Shown here: piece after piece, positions 50,519 through 58,827 of the stretch
Numbering within the stretch: position 1 is the stretch's first letter
Layout of the letters: each line of letters starts with the position of its first letter
Assembly (NCBI GenBank): GCA_003565555.1
Contig: PXBH01000028.1
Coordinates: 1 to 60,865, forward strand
Length of the DNA stretch: 60,865 nt
Origin: Cryomorphaceae bacterium
GTDB taxonomy: Bacteria; Bacteroidota; Bacteroidia; Flavobacteriales_D; Cryomorphaceae
Direction: 5' to 3'
The notes under the pieces: generated by a model
What the model was told of the DNA's origin: nothing
The model's input: the letters and a program-made list of their open reading frames with translations, nothing else
Databases searched by the model: none
Made by a program: the position numbers and the translations under genes

Positions 50519-53027
50519 GTGCTTAGGCTTTTTGCTCGCGGCCGCCTTCTGTATTTGGGGCGGAGGCCTCGTTGCGCAAACCGGTATAGGCGATTTTGAA
50601 GTGGATTACCGCAATCCGCGCGAATTTGTGATCGGAGGAATCTCCGTAGAGGGTGCCCGCAATTTCGATGCCCAAGCCATTACCCTCTTCTCGGGACTTT
50701 CCGTGGGGCAGGAAATCACCATTCCGGGTGACAAAATTTCAGAGGCCATCAAAAATCTCTGGAAGCAAAAGCTTTTCGACAACATTCAAATCAAAATATC
50801 GGAAATTCGCGGAAGCGAAGTCTTCCTTACGGTGGAATTGCGCGAGCGGGCCCGCCTGTCGCGGTTTCGATTTGAGGGTGTATCCAAGGGTGAAGCGGAA
50901 ACCCTCCGTGAGAAAATCAACCTTGTAAGGGGTACCATCGTCAATGAAAACCTTGTGACGAATACCTCCAATATTATTCGAAAGCACTTCACCGAAAAGG
51001 GATTTCTCGACACGCGGGTCGAAGTCGGGCAGTTTCCCGATACGCTGGTGGCAAATAGCGAATTTCTCGTGATTACCGTCGAGAAAAACGACAAAATTAA
51101 GATCGGAAATATTAATTTCTACGGCGCCGAGCAGGTGTCCGAAAAGAAACTGCGAAAGTCGATGAAAAAGACCAAAGAGAAGTCGATTCTGCGCCTTTTC
51201 AGCCGGTCAAAGTTCATCGAAGAGCTCTACAGGAAGGACAAGAAAGCCATCTTGGAAGAGTATAACAGCCAAGGTTTTCGAAATGCCAAAATCCTCCGGG
51301 ATTCCGTGTACAGAAACCCCGACGGAACCGTGGGTATTGATATTGAACTCAAAGAGGGCTTCAGGTTCTACTTCCGAAGCATTGAGTGGGTGGGCAACAC
51401 CAAATACACATCGGCCCGATTGAGTGACATCTTGGGGATCGAGCCCGGTGAGATTTACGACAAGAAAAAGTTCGAAGAGCGCCTCTTCATGAATCCCAAC
51501 GGCGGCGATGTAAGCTCCCTGTACCTCGATGACGGTTACCTCTCCTTCCAGGCCATTCCCGTGGAGAAGCGCGTGGAAAAAGACAGCATCGATATGCAGG
51601 TGCGCATCTATGAAGGGCGACAGTACAGGGTAAACAGCGTGATTATTAAAGGCAATACCAAAACCAATGACCGCGTCATTTTGCGGGAAATACGCACCAA
51701 GCCGGGCGATCTTTTCAGCCGGTCTGACATCATCCGTACGCAGCGCGAACTCGCACAGCTTGGGTACTTCGATCCTGAAGCCTTCGACATCACCCCCGTA
51801 CAAAATGATCAAGACGGAACGGTAGACATCGTGTACACCGTTGCGGAGCGGCCCTCAGACCAGATTGAGCTCTCCGGAGGTTGGGGCGCGGGCCGTATTG
51901 TCGGTACGGTGGGGGTGTCATTTACCAACTTTGCGGTCAGAAATTTCTTCAAAAAAGGGGCTTGGAATCCGCTGCCCTCCGGTGACGGTCAGCGCTTCTC
52001 CATCCGGGCGCAGTCCAACGGCGCTTGGTTCCAGTCTTACAATATGTCCTTTACCGAACCCTGGCTGGGAGGCAAAAAGCCCAATGCACTCACCATAGGT
52101 GTACAGCGCTCCGTGCAAACCAACGGAATCACCCGACGCATGGCCGAGCAGGGCTTGGAACGGCAGGCTTTGTATATCACAGGGGGTAACATATCACTCG
52201 GGAAGCGGCTCAATTGGCCCGATGACTACTTCACCTTCATGGCAGGGATCAGCTACCTCTATTACGACATTCAGAACTTCACCCAAGGTCAGGGTGTCGG
52301 GCTTTTCGCACTTACAGACGGTACGTCAAACAATTTTGCCTTCATGTTCAATTTCGGACGAAATTCTGTTTTCGATCCGATCTACCCGCGGTACGGAAGC
52401 AACATACGCCTCAACACCAAGTTTACCCTGCCTTACTCTTCATTCGACGGATTGGACTATGCCGGCGGCGTGACCGAGCAGGAGCGCAACAGATGGGCGG
52501 AATACTACAAGTGGAAGTTTGTGGCAGAGTGGTACACTGAACTCGCACCCAAGCTCGTCCTCATGGCGCGGTCGGGCTTCGGATTCCTCGGGTTTTACAA
52601 CCGCGACAAGGGCGTTTCACCCTTCGAACGGTTCTACCTCGGTGGGGTTCCCATCGCGGGATTTGCCCTCGACGGTCGGGAGCTCATCGCCCTGCGGGGA
52701 TACGACGACCTCAGTCTCTCGCCCCTGGTGGGCTCTAATATTGTGGCCAAGCATACCCTCGAGCTCCGGTATCCGATTTCTCTCAACCCCCAGGCTACAA
52801 TATTTGCTTTGGGCTTCCTCGAAGCGGGAAACACTTATGACGGTATAGAAAACTTTGACCCCTTCCGTATGTACCGCGGTACGGGAATGGGTTTGCGTAT
52901 ATTTCTGCCCATGTTCGGCCTGATGGGGCTCGATTACGGGTGGAGATTCGATGATGTGGTCGGCGCTCCGAATATGGCACGATCACAGTTTCACTTTACC
53001 ATTGGCATGAATCTTGGAGAACTTTGA
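50499..53027 (+). CDS. bamA: Outer-membrane protein assembly factor BamA
   Basis: Core subunit of the BAM complex, which inserts beta-barrel proteins into the outer membrane. About 842 residues: signal peptide (RKCLGFLLAAAFCIWGGG.. to VAQ), five POTRA domains (about 35-430, for example VIGGISVEGARNFDA and YRVNSVIIKGNTKTNDRVILREI) and a 16-strand barrel with the late signature FYLGGVPIAGFALDGREL and ALRGYDD. The start is unclear: no ATG; GTG at 50499 is used, TTG at 50487 or further upstream are alternatives, all inside the end of uppS, so the genes are coupled. Two OmpH chaperones follow. Confidence 0.93.
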   Translation: MSRLPRKCLGFLLAAAFCIWGGGLVAQTGIGDFEVDYRNPREFVIGGISVEGARNFDAQAITLFSGLSVGQEITIPGDKISEAIKNLWKQKLFDNIQIKISEIRGSEVFLTVELRERARLSRFRFEGVSKGEAETLREKINLVRGTIVNENLVTNTSNIIRKHFTEKGFLDTRVEVGQFPDTLVANSEFLVITVEKNDKIKIGNINFYGAEQVSEKKLRKSMKKTKEKSILRLFSRSKFIEELYRKDKKAILEEYNSQGFRNAKILRDSVYRNPDGTVGIDIELKEGFRFYFRSIEWVGNTKYTSARLSDILGIEPGEIYDKKKFEERLFMNPNGGDVSSLYLDDGYLSFQAIPVEKRVEKDSIDMQVRIYEGRQYRVNSVIIKGNTKTNDRVILREIRTKPGDLFSRSDIIRTQRELAQLGYFDPEAFDITPVQNDQDGTVDIVYTVAERPSDQIELSGGWGAGRIVGTVGVSFTNFAVRNFFKKGAWNPLPSGDGQRFSIRAQSNGAWFQSYNMSFTEPWLGGKKPNALTIGVQRSVQTNGITRRMAEQGLERQALYITGGNISLGKRLNWPDDYFTFMAGISYLYYDIQNFTQGQGVGLFALTDGTSNNFAFMFNFGRNSVFDPIYPRYGSNIRLNTKFTLPYSSFDGLDYAGGVTEQERNRWAEYYKWKFVAEWYTELAPKLVLMARSGFGFLGFYNRDKGVSPFERFYLGGVPIAGFALDGRELIALRGYDDLSLSPLVGSNIVAKHTLELRYPISLNPQATIFALGFLEAGNTYDGIENFDPFRMYRGTGMGLRIFLPMFGLMGLDYGWRFDDVVGAPNMARSQFHFTIGMNLGEL

Positions 53028-53075
53028 AAACTTTGTAATTTCGTCCGTCATTTTGAAAATTCGTCAGTACCAAAA

Positions 53076-53693
53076 ATGAGAGCCCCGGTCTTCATAGCCG
53101 TTTTACTGCTCACTTGCGCATCTGCATTCGCGCAGCGGTATGCTTATGTGGATACAGAGTATATTCTCAGCAACCTCAAAGCATACTCTGACGCCCAGAA
53201 AGAGTTGGATCGGGTCTCTAACCAATGGCAGAAAGAAATTGAAGACCGCTACACGGGAATCGATCGCCTGCGCAAAGCTTATCAGGCCGAAAAGGTCCTG
53301 CTTACCGCAGAAATGCGCAAAGAGCGCGAAGAGGAGATCGTGCGGAAGGAAGAAGAAGCACGTGAGCTGAAGCGACAACGCTTCGGTGTAGACGGTGACC
53401 TCTTCCAAAAACGTATAGAGCTCATTCAACCCATCCAAGACGATGTGTACAACGCCATCAAAGAGGTGGCTCAGGGTGGGGGATTTGCAGTTATTTTCGA
53501 CAAAGGGAACCAGAGCAATATCCTCTATTCAGATCCGCGCTACGACAAAAGCGACCGTGTACTCAGCAGGCTAGGCGTGAGCCGAAGAGACCGCGAGGGC
53601 GGCGATGACGCAGGCGGCGGAGCAGCAGAAGAGCGACGCGATGACGGCGGCGGTGCCGGAAGCCGCGGCGGCGGCGAAATGCAAAGGCGTTGA
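53076..53693 (+). CDS. OmpH/Skp-family periplasmic chaperone (first copy)
   Basis: Periplasmic chaperone that carries unfolded outer-membrane proteins to BAM. 205 residues: signal peptide about 1-20 (CASAFAQ), a strand YAYVDTEYILSN, long coiled-coil helices (about 35-120, rich in Glu, Lys and Arg), and VIFDKGNQSNILYSDPRYD. The last 40 residues are a Gly/Asp/Arg tract (GGGAAEERRDDGGG and similar), absent from the second copy and unusual for the family. It is 48 nt after bamA; this pairing is standard in Bacteroidota. Confidence 0.9.
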   Translation: MRAPVFIAVLLLTCASAFAQRYAYVDTEYILSNLKAYSDAQKELDRVSNQWQKEIEDRYTGIDRLRKAYQAEKVLLTAEMRKEREEEIVRKEEEARELKRQRFGVDGDLFQKRIELIQPIQDDVYNAIKEVAQGGGFAVIFDKGNQSNILYSDPRYDKSDRVLSRLGVSRRDREGGDDAGGGAAEERRDDGGGAGSRGGGEMQRR

Positions 53694-53739
53694 TTACCGG
53701 AAAAACAGACAATAAAAACCAAATCAGAAACAATTAAGC

Positions 53740-54234
53740 ATGAAAAAGCTAATCATCATCTTGGCGGTATTTTTGGGAGCCTTGACCCAAGCGGAAGCCC
53801 AAAAATTGGGGCATGCCAATTTTGAGGAAATCGTGACAATGCTTCCCGAGCGTGCCGAAGCGGAAAAGAAAGTCCAAGACCTTCAAAAGAAGCTTGAAAC
53901 TCGGTTGAGTAAAATGATCGAAACCTATCAGGCGAAAGTCTCCGAATTCGAAAATGATCAGGACATGAGCGAAGCGATGAAAACCAGCGCCGCAGGAGAA
54001 ATACAAGATCTCCAGCGCCGCATTCAGGAATTTCAGCAAACTGCTTACACTGAAATTGAAACCAAGCAGAACGAGCTGATGGCCGGAATGTTTACCAAGG
54101 TGCGCGAAGCCGCGGAAAAGGTAGGGAAAGAACAGAGCTACACCTATATTTTCGATTCGAGCAGCCAAGGCGGATTGCTTTACTCGGGAGGAGAGGACAT
54201 TACCTCAAAAATTAAGACCGAACTCGGCATCTGA
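53740..54234 (+). CDS. OmpH/Skp-family periplasmic chaperone (second copy)
   Basis: 164 residues with signal peptide about 1-20 (ALTQAEAQ), then KLGHANFEEIVTMLPE, long helices (about 40-125) and YIFDSSSQGGLLYSGGEDIT. Classic Skp layout of strand, coiled-coil arms and a closing strand segment. A tandem with the first copy, 46 nt downstream, and without the Gly/Arg tail. It is followed by an intrinsic terminator, which ends the transcription unit that begins near the CBS gene or the DUF6089 promoter. Confidence 0.91.
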   Translation: MKKLIIILAVFLGALTQAEAQKLGHANFEEIVTMLPERAEAEKKVQDLQKKLETRLSKMIETYQAKVSEFENDQDMSEAMKTSAAGEIQDLQRRIQEFQQTAYTEIETKQNELMAGMFTKVREAAEKVGKEQSYTYIFDSSSQGGLLYSGGEDITSKIKTELGI

Positions 54235-54263
54235 TGCTCCTTCCTTCGAATCACGGTATTGAG

Positions 54264-54292
54264 AAAACATCCCCGCGCCGGGATGTTTTTTT
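54264..54292 (+). terminator. Intrinsic terminator after the ompH pair
   Basis: Stem AAAACATCCC pairing with GGGATGTTTT around CGCGCC, running into seven T. It lies 30 nt after the stop of the second ompH and directly before murI. Confidence 0.85.
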
Positions 54293-54295
54293 GTT

Positions 54296-55138
54296 TTGGA
54301 CTCCCTCAACTTTTCACCGGTGAATGCGCAAAGCCCCATCGGTATTTTTGATTCGGGTATCGGCGGGCTCACCGTAGCGGCCGCAGTAGCTCGGAAGCTG
54401 CCGGCTGAGCGTATTTTGTATTACGGCGATACGGCCCACCTGCCTTACGGCGAAAAATCGCCGACAGCGCTCCGATCTTACGCCGAAGGCATTACCGATT
54501 TCCTGGTTTCGGAGGGCTGTAAGGCTGTAGTCATTGCCTGCAATTCCGCCTCCGCCGTGGCCACGGCTTCGGTGAAAAAGCGGGTGGGAAAATCCGTGCC
54601 GGTGATCGATGTGATCAGCCCCACGGCGCATTATGCAGGATTAAAATACGGCAGAGGAAAGATCGGTGTCATCGCCACAAAAGCCACCGTAAATTCGAGA
54701 ATCTATGCGCGCCGCATCGGGAAGTACGCCCCCGATGCGAAGGTCACGATGCTGGCCACTCCGCTTCTGGTCGCCATGATCGAAGAGGGTTTTTTCAACA
54801 ACAATATTTCTAAAGCTGTGATTGCCTCCTACCTCGACAGGGCCAATCTCCGCGATATTGACGCCCTGATTTTGGGGTGTACGCATTTTCCTCTTATCAA
54901 ATCGGAGATCCGAATGCACTGCGCACAACGCACGGAAGTGATAGACTCCGCTGAAATGATCGCAGACCGCACAGCGGAAGCCCTCGGAAAACGCGGATTA
55001 CTGCGCGGGAATGCGGCAGGAAAGGCGAAGCCCGAGCACCGCTTTTACGTTTCCGATCTCACGCCTTCTTTCAGCGAGAGTACAAAGATTTTTTTCGGGA
55101 AGAAACTCAAGCTTCAACAAAGGAATCTTTGGGCCTGA
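54296..55138 (+). CDS. murI: Glutamate racemase
   Basis: Makes D-glutamate for peptidoglycan; 280 residues, cytoplasmic. Seen: IGIFDSGIGGLTVAAA, YYGDTAHLPYGEKS, the two catalytic cysteines in VIACNSAS (C82) and LGCTHFPL (C195), and the ATPLLVAMIEEG segment. The start is not certain: TTG at 54296 is used, GTG at 54320 is possible; both follow right after the terminator stem, so the gene may be reached by read-through or use an unseen promoter. It is convergent with the next gene, with a 42-nt gap. Confidence 0.94.
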   Translation: MDSLNFSPVNAQSPIGIFDSGIGGLTVAAAVARKLPAERILYYGDTAHLPYGEKSPTALRSYAEGITDFLVSEGCKAVVIACNSASAVATASVKKRVGKSVPVIDVISPTAHYAGLKYGRGKIGVIATKATVNSRIYARRIGKYAPDAKVTMLATPLLVAMIEEGFFNNNISKAVIASYLDRANLRDIDALILGCTHFPLIKSEIRMHCAQRTEVIDSAEMIADRTAEALGKRGLLRGNAAGKAKPEHRFYVSDLTPSFSESTKIFFGKKLKLQQRNLWA

Positions 55139-55180
55139 ACGGGCTGTAATGCCGTGATTCACCTTCCGGAGATCGACAGA

Positions 55181-56710
55181 TTACCTGTCCTCCTCGGACA
55201 CCTTTTCATCCTTCTTCTGCTCCTTATCCTTATTTTCCTTGTCCTCCTCAGTAGGCTTGTAGCCGAATAGCTTGTTCTTTTTGATCATGACATCCACATA
55301 GTTGGGCACCATGGTTTCCCAGCCGCTCTCGCCTTCGCGTATTTTCCGCAGGGTCTCTCGGCTGTGAATCTGGAGTACTTCCGGGTCGAAATCCTCCAGG
55401 TCAACGATGCGGCCGTTATCAATGAGATAGTCGTAAAGCGGCCGCAGGCGGGGGTGTACGGGCATGTTTTTGCTCGTAATAATCTCTGCTTCCGTATCGG
55501 GATGCGAGGGATAGAGGTATACCTTCAGATCGCGCGTGAAAAGAATACCGAAAGCTTCCAAAATGCCGCCGTTCAGGTCACGGTAGTATTTTTCGTTGAA
55601 AAGTTCGATCATATTGTTGATGCCCATAATCAGGCCCATGCGCATCTTGGTAAAATTCGAGAAGTACTGAATGAGCTTGTAGTACTCCTGGTAATTGGAT
55701 ATCAATACGGTCTGACCCAAAGAGCAGAGGATGTCAGCGCGATCGATGAAATCTTGCTCGTCGATGTCTCCGTCTGCACTAAGGTTGTTGAGGGTGATTT
55801 CAAAAAGTACCTGAAGCTTTTCAGAGTCCACACGATTTTCGGTCACAAATTTATTGTACCCGTTGATAATCATGTCTATATTCACCTTGGTCACGGGACG
55901 AAAACTTCCGCGGATGGCGAGGATATTCTTCTTGTACAAGAGGTCTGCCGGCTGAAGATTTTTTCCGTCGGGACTGAAGATAACGGCATCGGTCATTCCG
56001 TTTTTCACCAGCTGCAAGCTGAGCAGGCGGTTGTCTACTTTTTCAAAATCAGGACCGGTCATGGAGACCATGTCCATCTCGATCTGATCGCGTGTGAGGT
56101 TGTCGTAGAGAGACTGCAGGTATTCACGGGCATTTTGGTAGTAGAAAAAAGCACCGTAAATCATATTGACGCCGAGCACGCCGATGGTTTCCTGCTGTGT
56201 GGCCGCATCATTCTCATTGAGCTGCACGTGAAGGATGATTTCGTTCGGCTCTTTCTCCGGGCTCGTTTGAAATTTCAAGCCCATCCAGCCGTGGCCTCGG
56301 TACCTTTTATGAAAATCGATGGTAGCCACGGTATTCGCGTAGGCAAAAAATTTCTTTGAAGGATGCTTGCTCCTGTTAAGCCGCTTTTCAATCAGGCTGT
56401 ACTCATGGTCAGTCATTTTCCGCAGCCGAGGCTCGCACACATAGCGGTTGTTCTCCTCCGGGCCGTAGATGGCATCACTGAAGTCTTTGTCATAAGCGGA
56501 CATCGCTTTAGCGATGGTTCCGGATGCCCCTCCCGACCGAAAAAAGTGCCTGACCACTTCCTGGCCCGCTCCGATCTCGGCGAAGGTGCCGTAAATCTCC
56601 GGCTCCAAATTAACTCTCAGTGCCTTCTGTTTCGACGAAAGTATGACCCTTTCCAATGTTCTCAAGTCTTTGGTACTTGGCGAAGTTAACGCCTTTGGAA
56701 GAAAGGGCAT
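55181..56710 (-). CDS. Conserved protein of uncertain function (often mislabelled NMN adenylyltransferase/TonB receptor)
   Basis: A soluble protein of up to 509 residues, without signal peptide. I recognise the family (GTFAEIGAGQEVVRHFF, SAYDKDFSDAIYG, LSLQLVKNGMTDAVIF, LCSLGQTVLISNYQEYY) as conserved across Bacteroidota and some other phyla; databases name it nicotinate-nucleotide adenylyltransferase or even TonB-dependent receptor, but there is no HxGH nucleotidyltransferase motif and no barrel or export signal. The start is unsure: homologues begin near SSKQKAL (about residue 26), and a promoter-like TTG-N19-TACTTTCG (56665-56636) overlaps that point. The C-terminal 25 residues are a Lys/Glu/Asp tail. 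Function unknown. Confidence 0.8.
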   Translation of the reverse strand: MPFLPKALTSPSTKDLRTLERVILSSKQKALRVNLEPEIYGTFAEIGAGQEVVRHFFRSGGASGTIAKAMSAYDKDFSDAIYGPEENNRYVCEPRLRKMTDHEYSLIEKRLNRSKHPSKKFFAYANTVATIDFHKRYRGHGWMGLKFQTSPEKEPNEIILHVQLNENDAATQQETIGVLGVNMIYGAFFYYQNAREYLQSLYDNLTRDQIEMDMVSMTGPDFEKVDNRLLSLQLVKNGMTDAVIFSPDGKNLQPADLLYKKNILAIRGSFRPVTKVNIDMIINGYNKFVTENRVDSEKLQVLFEITLNNLSADGDIDEQDFIDRADILCSLGQTVLISNYQEYYKLIQYFSNFTKMRMGLIMGINNMIELFNEKYYRDLNGGILEAFGILFTRDLKVYLYPSHPDTEAEIITSKNMPVHPRLRPLYDYLIDNGRIVDLEDFDPEVLQIHSRETLRKIREGESGWETMVPNYVDVMIKKNKLFGYKPTEEDKENKDKEQKKDEKVSEEDR

Positions 56711-56771
56711 AGGCTTTTCGGCCTTTTTAACAGGTCTGTATTGATGCCATAATCCCTAACTTCGCAGGGTG

Positions 56772-57536
56772 ATGAAATTGACATTTTTGGGGACGGGAAC
56801 CTCGCAGGGTATTCCCGTCATCGGGTGCGGTTGTGAGGTGTGTTCTTCTGATGATCCGCGCGATAAAAGGCTGCGCACATCGGCCATGCTTTCTGTCCGA
56901 GACAAAAATTTCGTTTTCGATACGGGCCCCGATTTCAGGCAGCAGATGCTCAGAGAGCGCGTGGACAATGTGCACGCCGTGCTCTACACCCATGAGCACA
57001 AGGACCACATCGCCGGAATGGATGACATTCGTCCTTTCAATTTCAAGTACAGAAAGCCGCTTGAGATTTATGCCTCTGAGGCCGTACAGGTCGCCCTGAA
57101 GCGCGAATACCACTACGTCTTCAGCGATGACAAATATCCGGGTGTTCCCGAGGTGAATATCCACGACATTTTTCATACCGAATCCTTTGATGTGCAAGGG
57201 GTAACCTTCACCCCGATTCGGGTGCTTCACTACAAAATGCCCGTTTTGGGATTTCGTACGGGCAACCTTGCTTACGTCACTGATGCCAAGACCATCGCTC
57301 CGGAAGAGAAGGACAAGCTGTGCGGACTCGATGTGCTCGTGCTCAATGCACTGCGCATTAAACCGCACATTTCTCATTTCAATCTGGAAGAGGCCCTGGC
57401 GCTCGTAGATGAATTGCGTCCCCGACGGGCTTACTTCACGCACATTTCGCACCTTTTAGGCCGGCACGAGGAGGTGAGTAAGTTGCTTCCGGAGGGGGTT
57501 GAGCTGGCCTTTGACGGCTTGCAGGTGACCTGTTGA
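56772..57536 (+). CDS. PhnP-like metallo-beta-lactamase-fold hydrolase
   Basis: A cytoplasmic metallo-hydrolase of 254 residues. Seen: FLGTGTSQGIPVIGCGCEVCSS (the cysteine pair recalls the structural zinc site of PhnP), DTGPDFRQQ, the metal motif THEHKDHIAGMDD, and late ligands in VTDAK and FTHISH. Relatives are phosphodiesterases such as PhnP (cyclic ribose phosphates) or tRNase Z-like enzymes; Bacteroidota members of this type are conserved but their substrate is unknown. I use ATG at 56772 rather than the GTG one codon earlier. It ends one base before the convergent amidohydrolase gene. Confidence 0.88.
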   Translation: MKLTFLGTGTSQGIPVIGCGCEVCSSDDPRDKRLRTSAMLSVRDKNFVFDTGPDFRQQMLRERVDNVHAVLYTHEHKDHIAGMDDIRPFNFKYRKPLEIYASEAVQVALKREYHYVFSDDKYPGVPEVNIHDIFHTESFDVQGVTFTPIRVLHYKMPVLGFRTGNLAYVTDAKTIAPEEKDKLCGLDVLVLNALRIKPHISHFNLEEALALVDELRPRRAYFTHISHLLGRHEEVSKLLPEGVELAFDGLQVTC

Positions 57537-57537
57537 T

Positions 57538-58827
57538 TCAGGGGTTTAGCGAAATTTTGCCCCTGTTGAGCACCCCGATCACCCGCCCGCGGAGTACCTT
57601 TCCGCGCTCTGCGATATTGTACGCCTTGCTGTGGAAAGGGCTTCCCGCCGGGGTTCCTTCCTTTTCGGTAAAATCCGTTTCACCCGAAGTGCAGAACAGC
57701 GTGAGCTCCGCTTTTTCGCCCTCGGCAATCTCGGGTAAGGGAATTCCCGCCGCTTCTCTGGGCGCCGTGGTGAATGCGGCTGTGAGCCGGTCTGCGGGAA
57801 CCTTGTCCCCAAGGGCTTCCCAAAGCAGGGGGAAGAAGGTCTCGATCCCCGCAGTTCCGAAGGCTGCAAAATCGAACTCACATTTTTTTCGCTCTTCATC
57901 TTCCGGGGTATGGTCGGAGGAGATGATTTGAATATCGCCCGCGGCCAAGGCCTTGATAAGCTGCTTGCGGTTGGCTTCTTCGCGCAAGGGCGGCATGAGC
58001 TTGTGCGCGCTGTTGAATCCGCTCAGGGCCGAGTCGCTGTAAGCCAGGTGGGCGGCAGTGGTCTCGCAAGTTACGTCCAGACCCTTTTTCCGGGCTGCTT
58101 TCACTGCCTGCACCGATGCCGCTGTGCTCAGCGGTCCGAGGTGGAGTTTTCCGCCCGTGTATTCCAGCAGGGCCAAATCGCGCATGACCGCAGATTCTTC
58201 TGCCATGGCCGGTATTCCTTTCAGCCCCAGAAGTGTGCTTTGCAGCCCTTCATTCATCTGCCCGTTGGGCACCAAGGAGGTATCACAGGGGAAATGCGCA
58301 ATCCTCCCGCCGAAGTTTTTTGCGTAAAGCAAGGCCCGCTGCAGGAGGCCCGACTCGCGGATACTGCGCTTGTCATCGCCGAAGAGGGCCGCTCCGGCCG
58401 AATGCATGTCGAAAAGTTCGGCAAGACTCTCGCCCTTCAATCCTTTGGACAGGCTGCCCACGGGAACCAGTGATGTAATGCTGTTCCTGCTCCTGTTGAG
58501 GAGGTATTCCACCGCACCCTTATTATCGACGGGGGGAGTGGTGTGGGGTGATACGGCCACTGCCGTAAATCCGCCGGCAGCCGCAGCCCGAAGTCCGCTT
58601 TCCAGGTTTTCCTTGTGCTCGGCACCGGGATCCCTGAAGTCGGCTCGGAAATCCATCCATCCCACCGATACACGAAGCCCCGGGGCCTCAACGGTTTTAT
58701 CGGCCGCATCGCCTATGCGCGCGGCAATCTTTACAATCTTCCCTCCCTCGATGAGAAGGTCCCGCTTTTTCCCGTTGTCAGGGTGTCGCAGGTCGGTGAT
58801 TACGGCTTGGGAGATCAGGATTTTCAT
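57538..58827 (-). CDS. Dihydroorotase-like amidohydrolase lacking the HxH site
   Basis: An amidohydrolase-fold protein of 429 residues, closest in layout to dihydroorotase, second such gene in the window. The usual HxH after the first strand is replaced: GWMDFRADFRDPG has R61 and D63 at the two histidine positions. Other landmarks stay: a histidine in RIAHFPCD, TAAHLAYSD and SSDHTPED. It probably does not bind the normal binuclear metal site and may be non-catalytic or use one metal; inactive dihydroorotase homologues are known to support aspartate carbamoyltransferase in some bacteria. I start at the ATG at 58827, which overlaps the BatA-like stop by four bases. Confidence 0.85.
   Translation of the reverse strand: MKILISQAVITDLRHPDNGKKRDLLIEGGKIVKIAARIGDAADKTVEAPGLRVSVGWMDFRADFRDPGAEHKENLESGLRAAAAGGFTAVAVSPHTTPPVDNKGAVEYLLNRSRNSITSLVPVGSLSKGLKGESLAELFDMHSAGAALFGDDKRSIRESGLLQRALLYAKNFGGRIAHFPCDTSLVPNGQMNEGLQSTLLGLKGIPAMAEESAVMRDLALLEYTGGKLHLGPLSTAASVQAVKAARKKGLDVTCETTAAHLAYSDSALSGFNSAHKLMPPLREEANRKQLIKALAAGDIQIISSDHTPEDEERKKCEFDFAAFGTAGIETFFPLLWEALGDKVPADRLTAAFTTAPREAAGIPLPEIAEGEKAELTLFCTSGETDFTEKEGTPAGSPFHSKAYNIAERGKVLRGRVIGVLNRGKISLNP

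Noticed and set aside
46553-53027. Omp85-like gene as a recent duplicate of bamA
   Set aside because: It has one POTRA domain and 469 residues against several POTRA and about 840 in BamA, so it is a separate family member.
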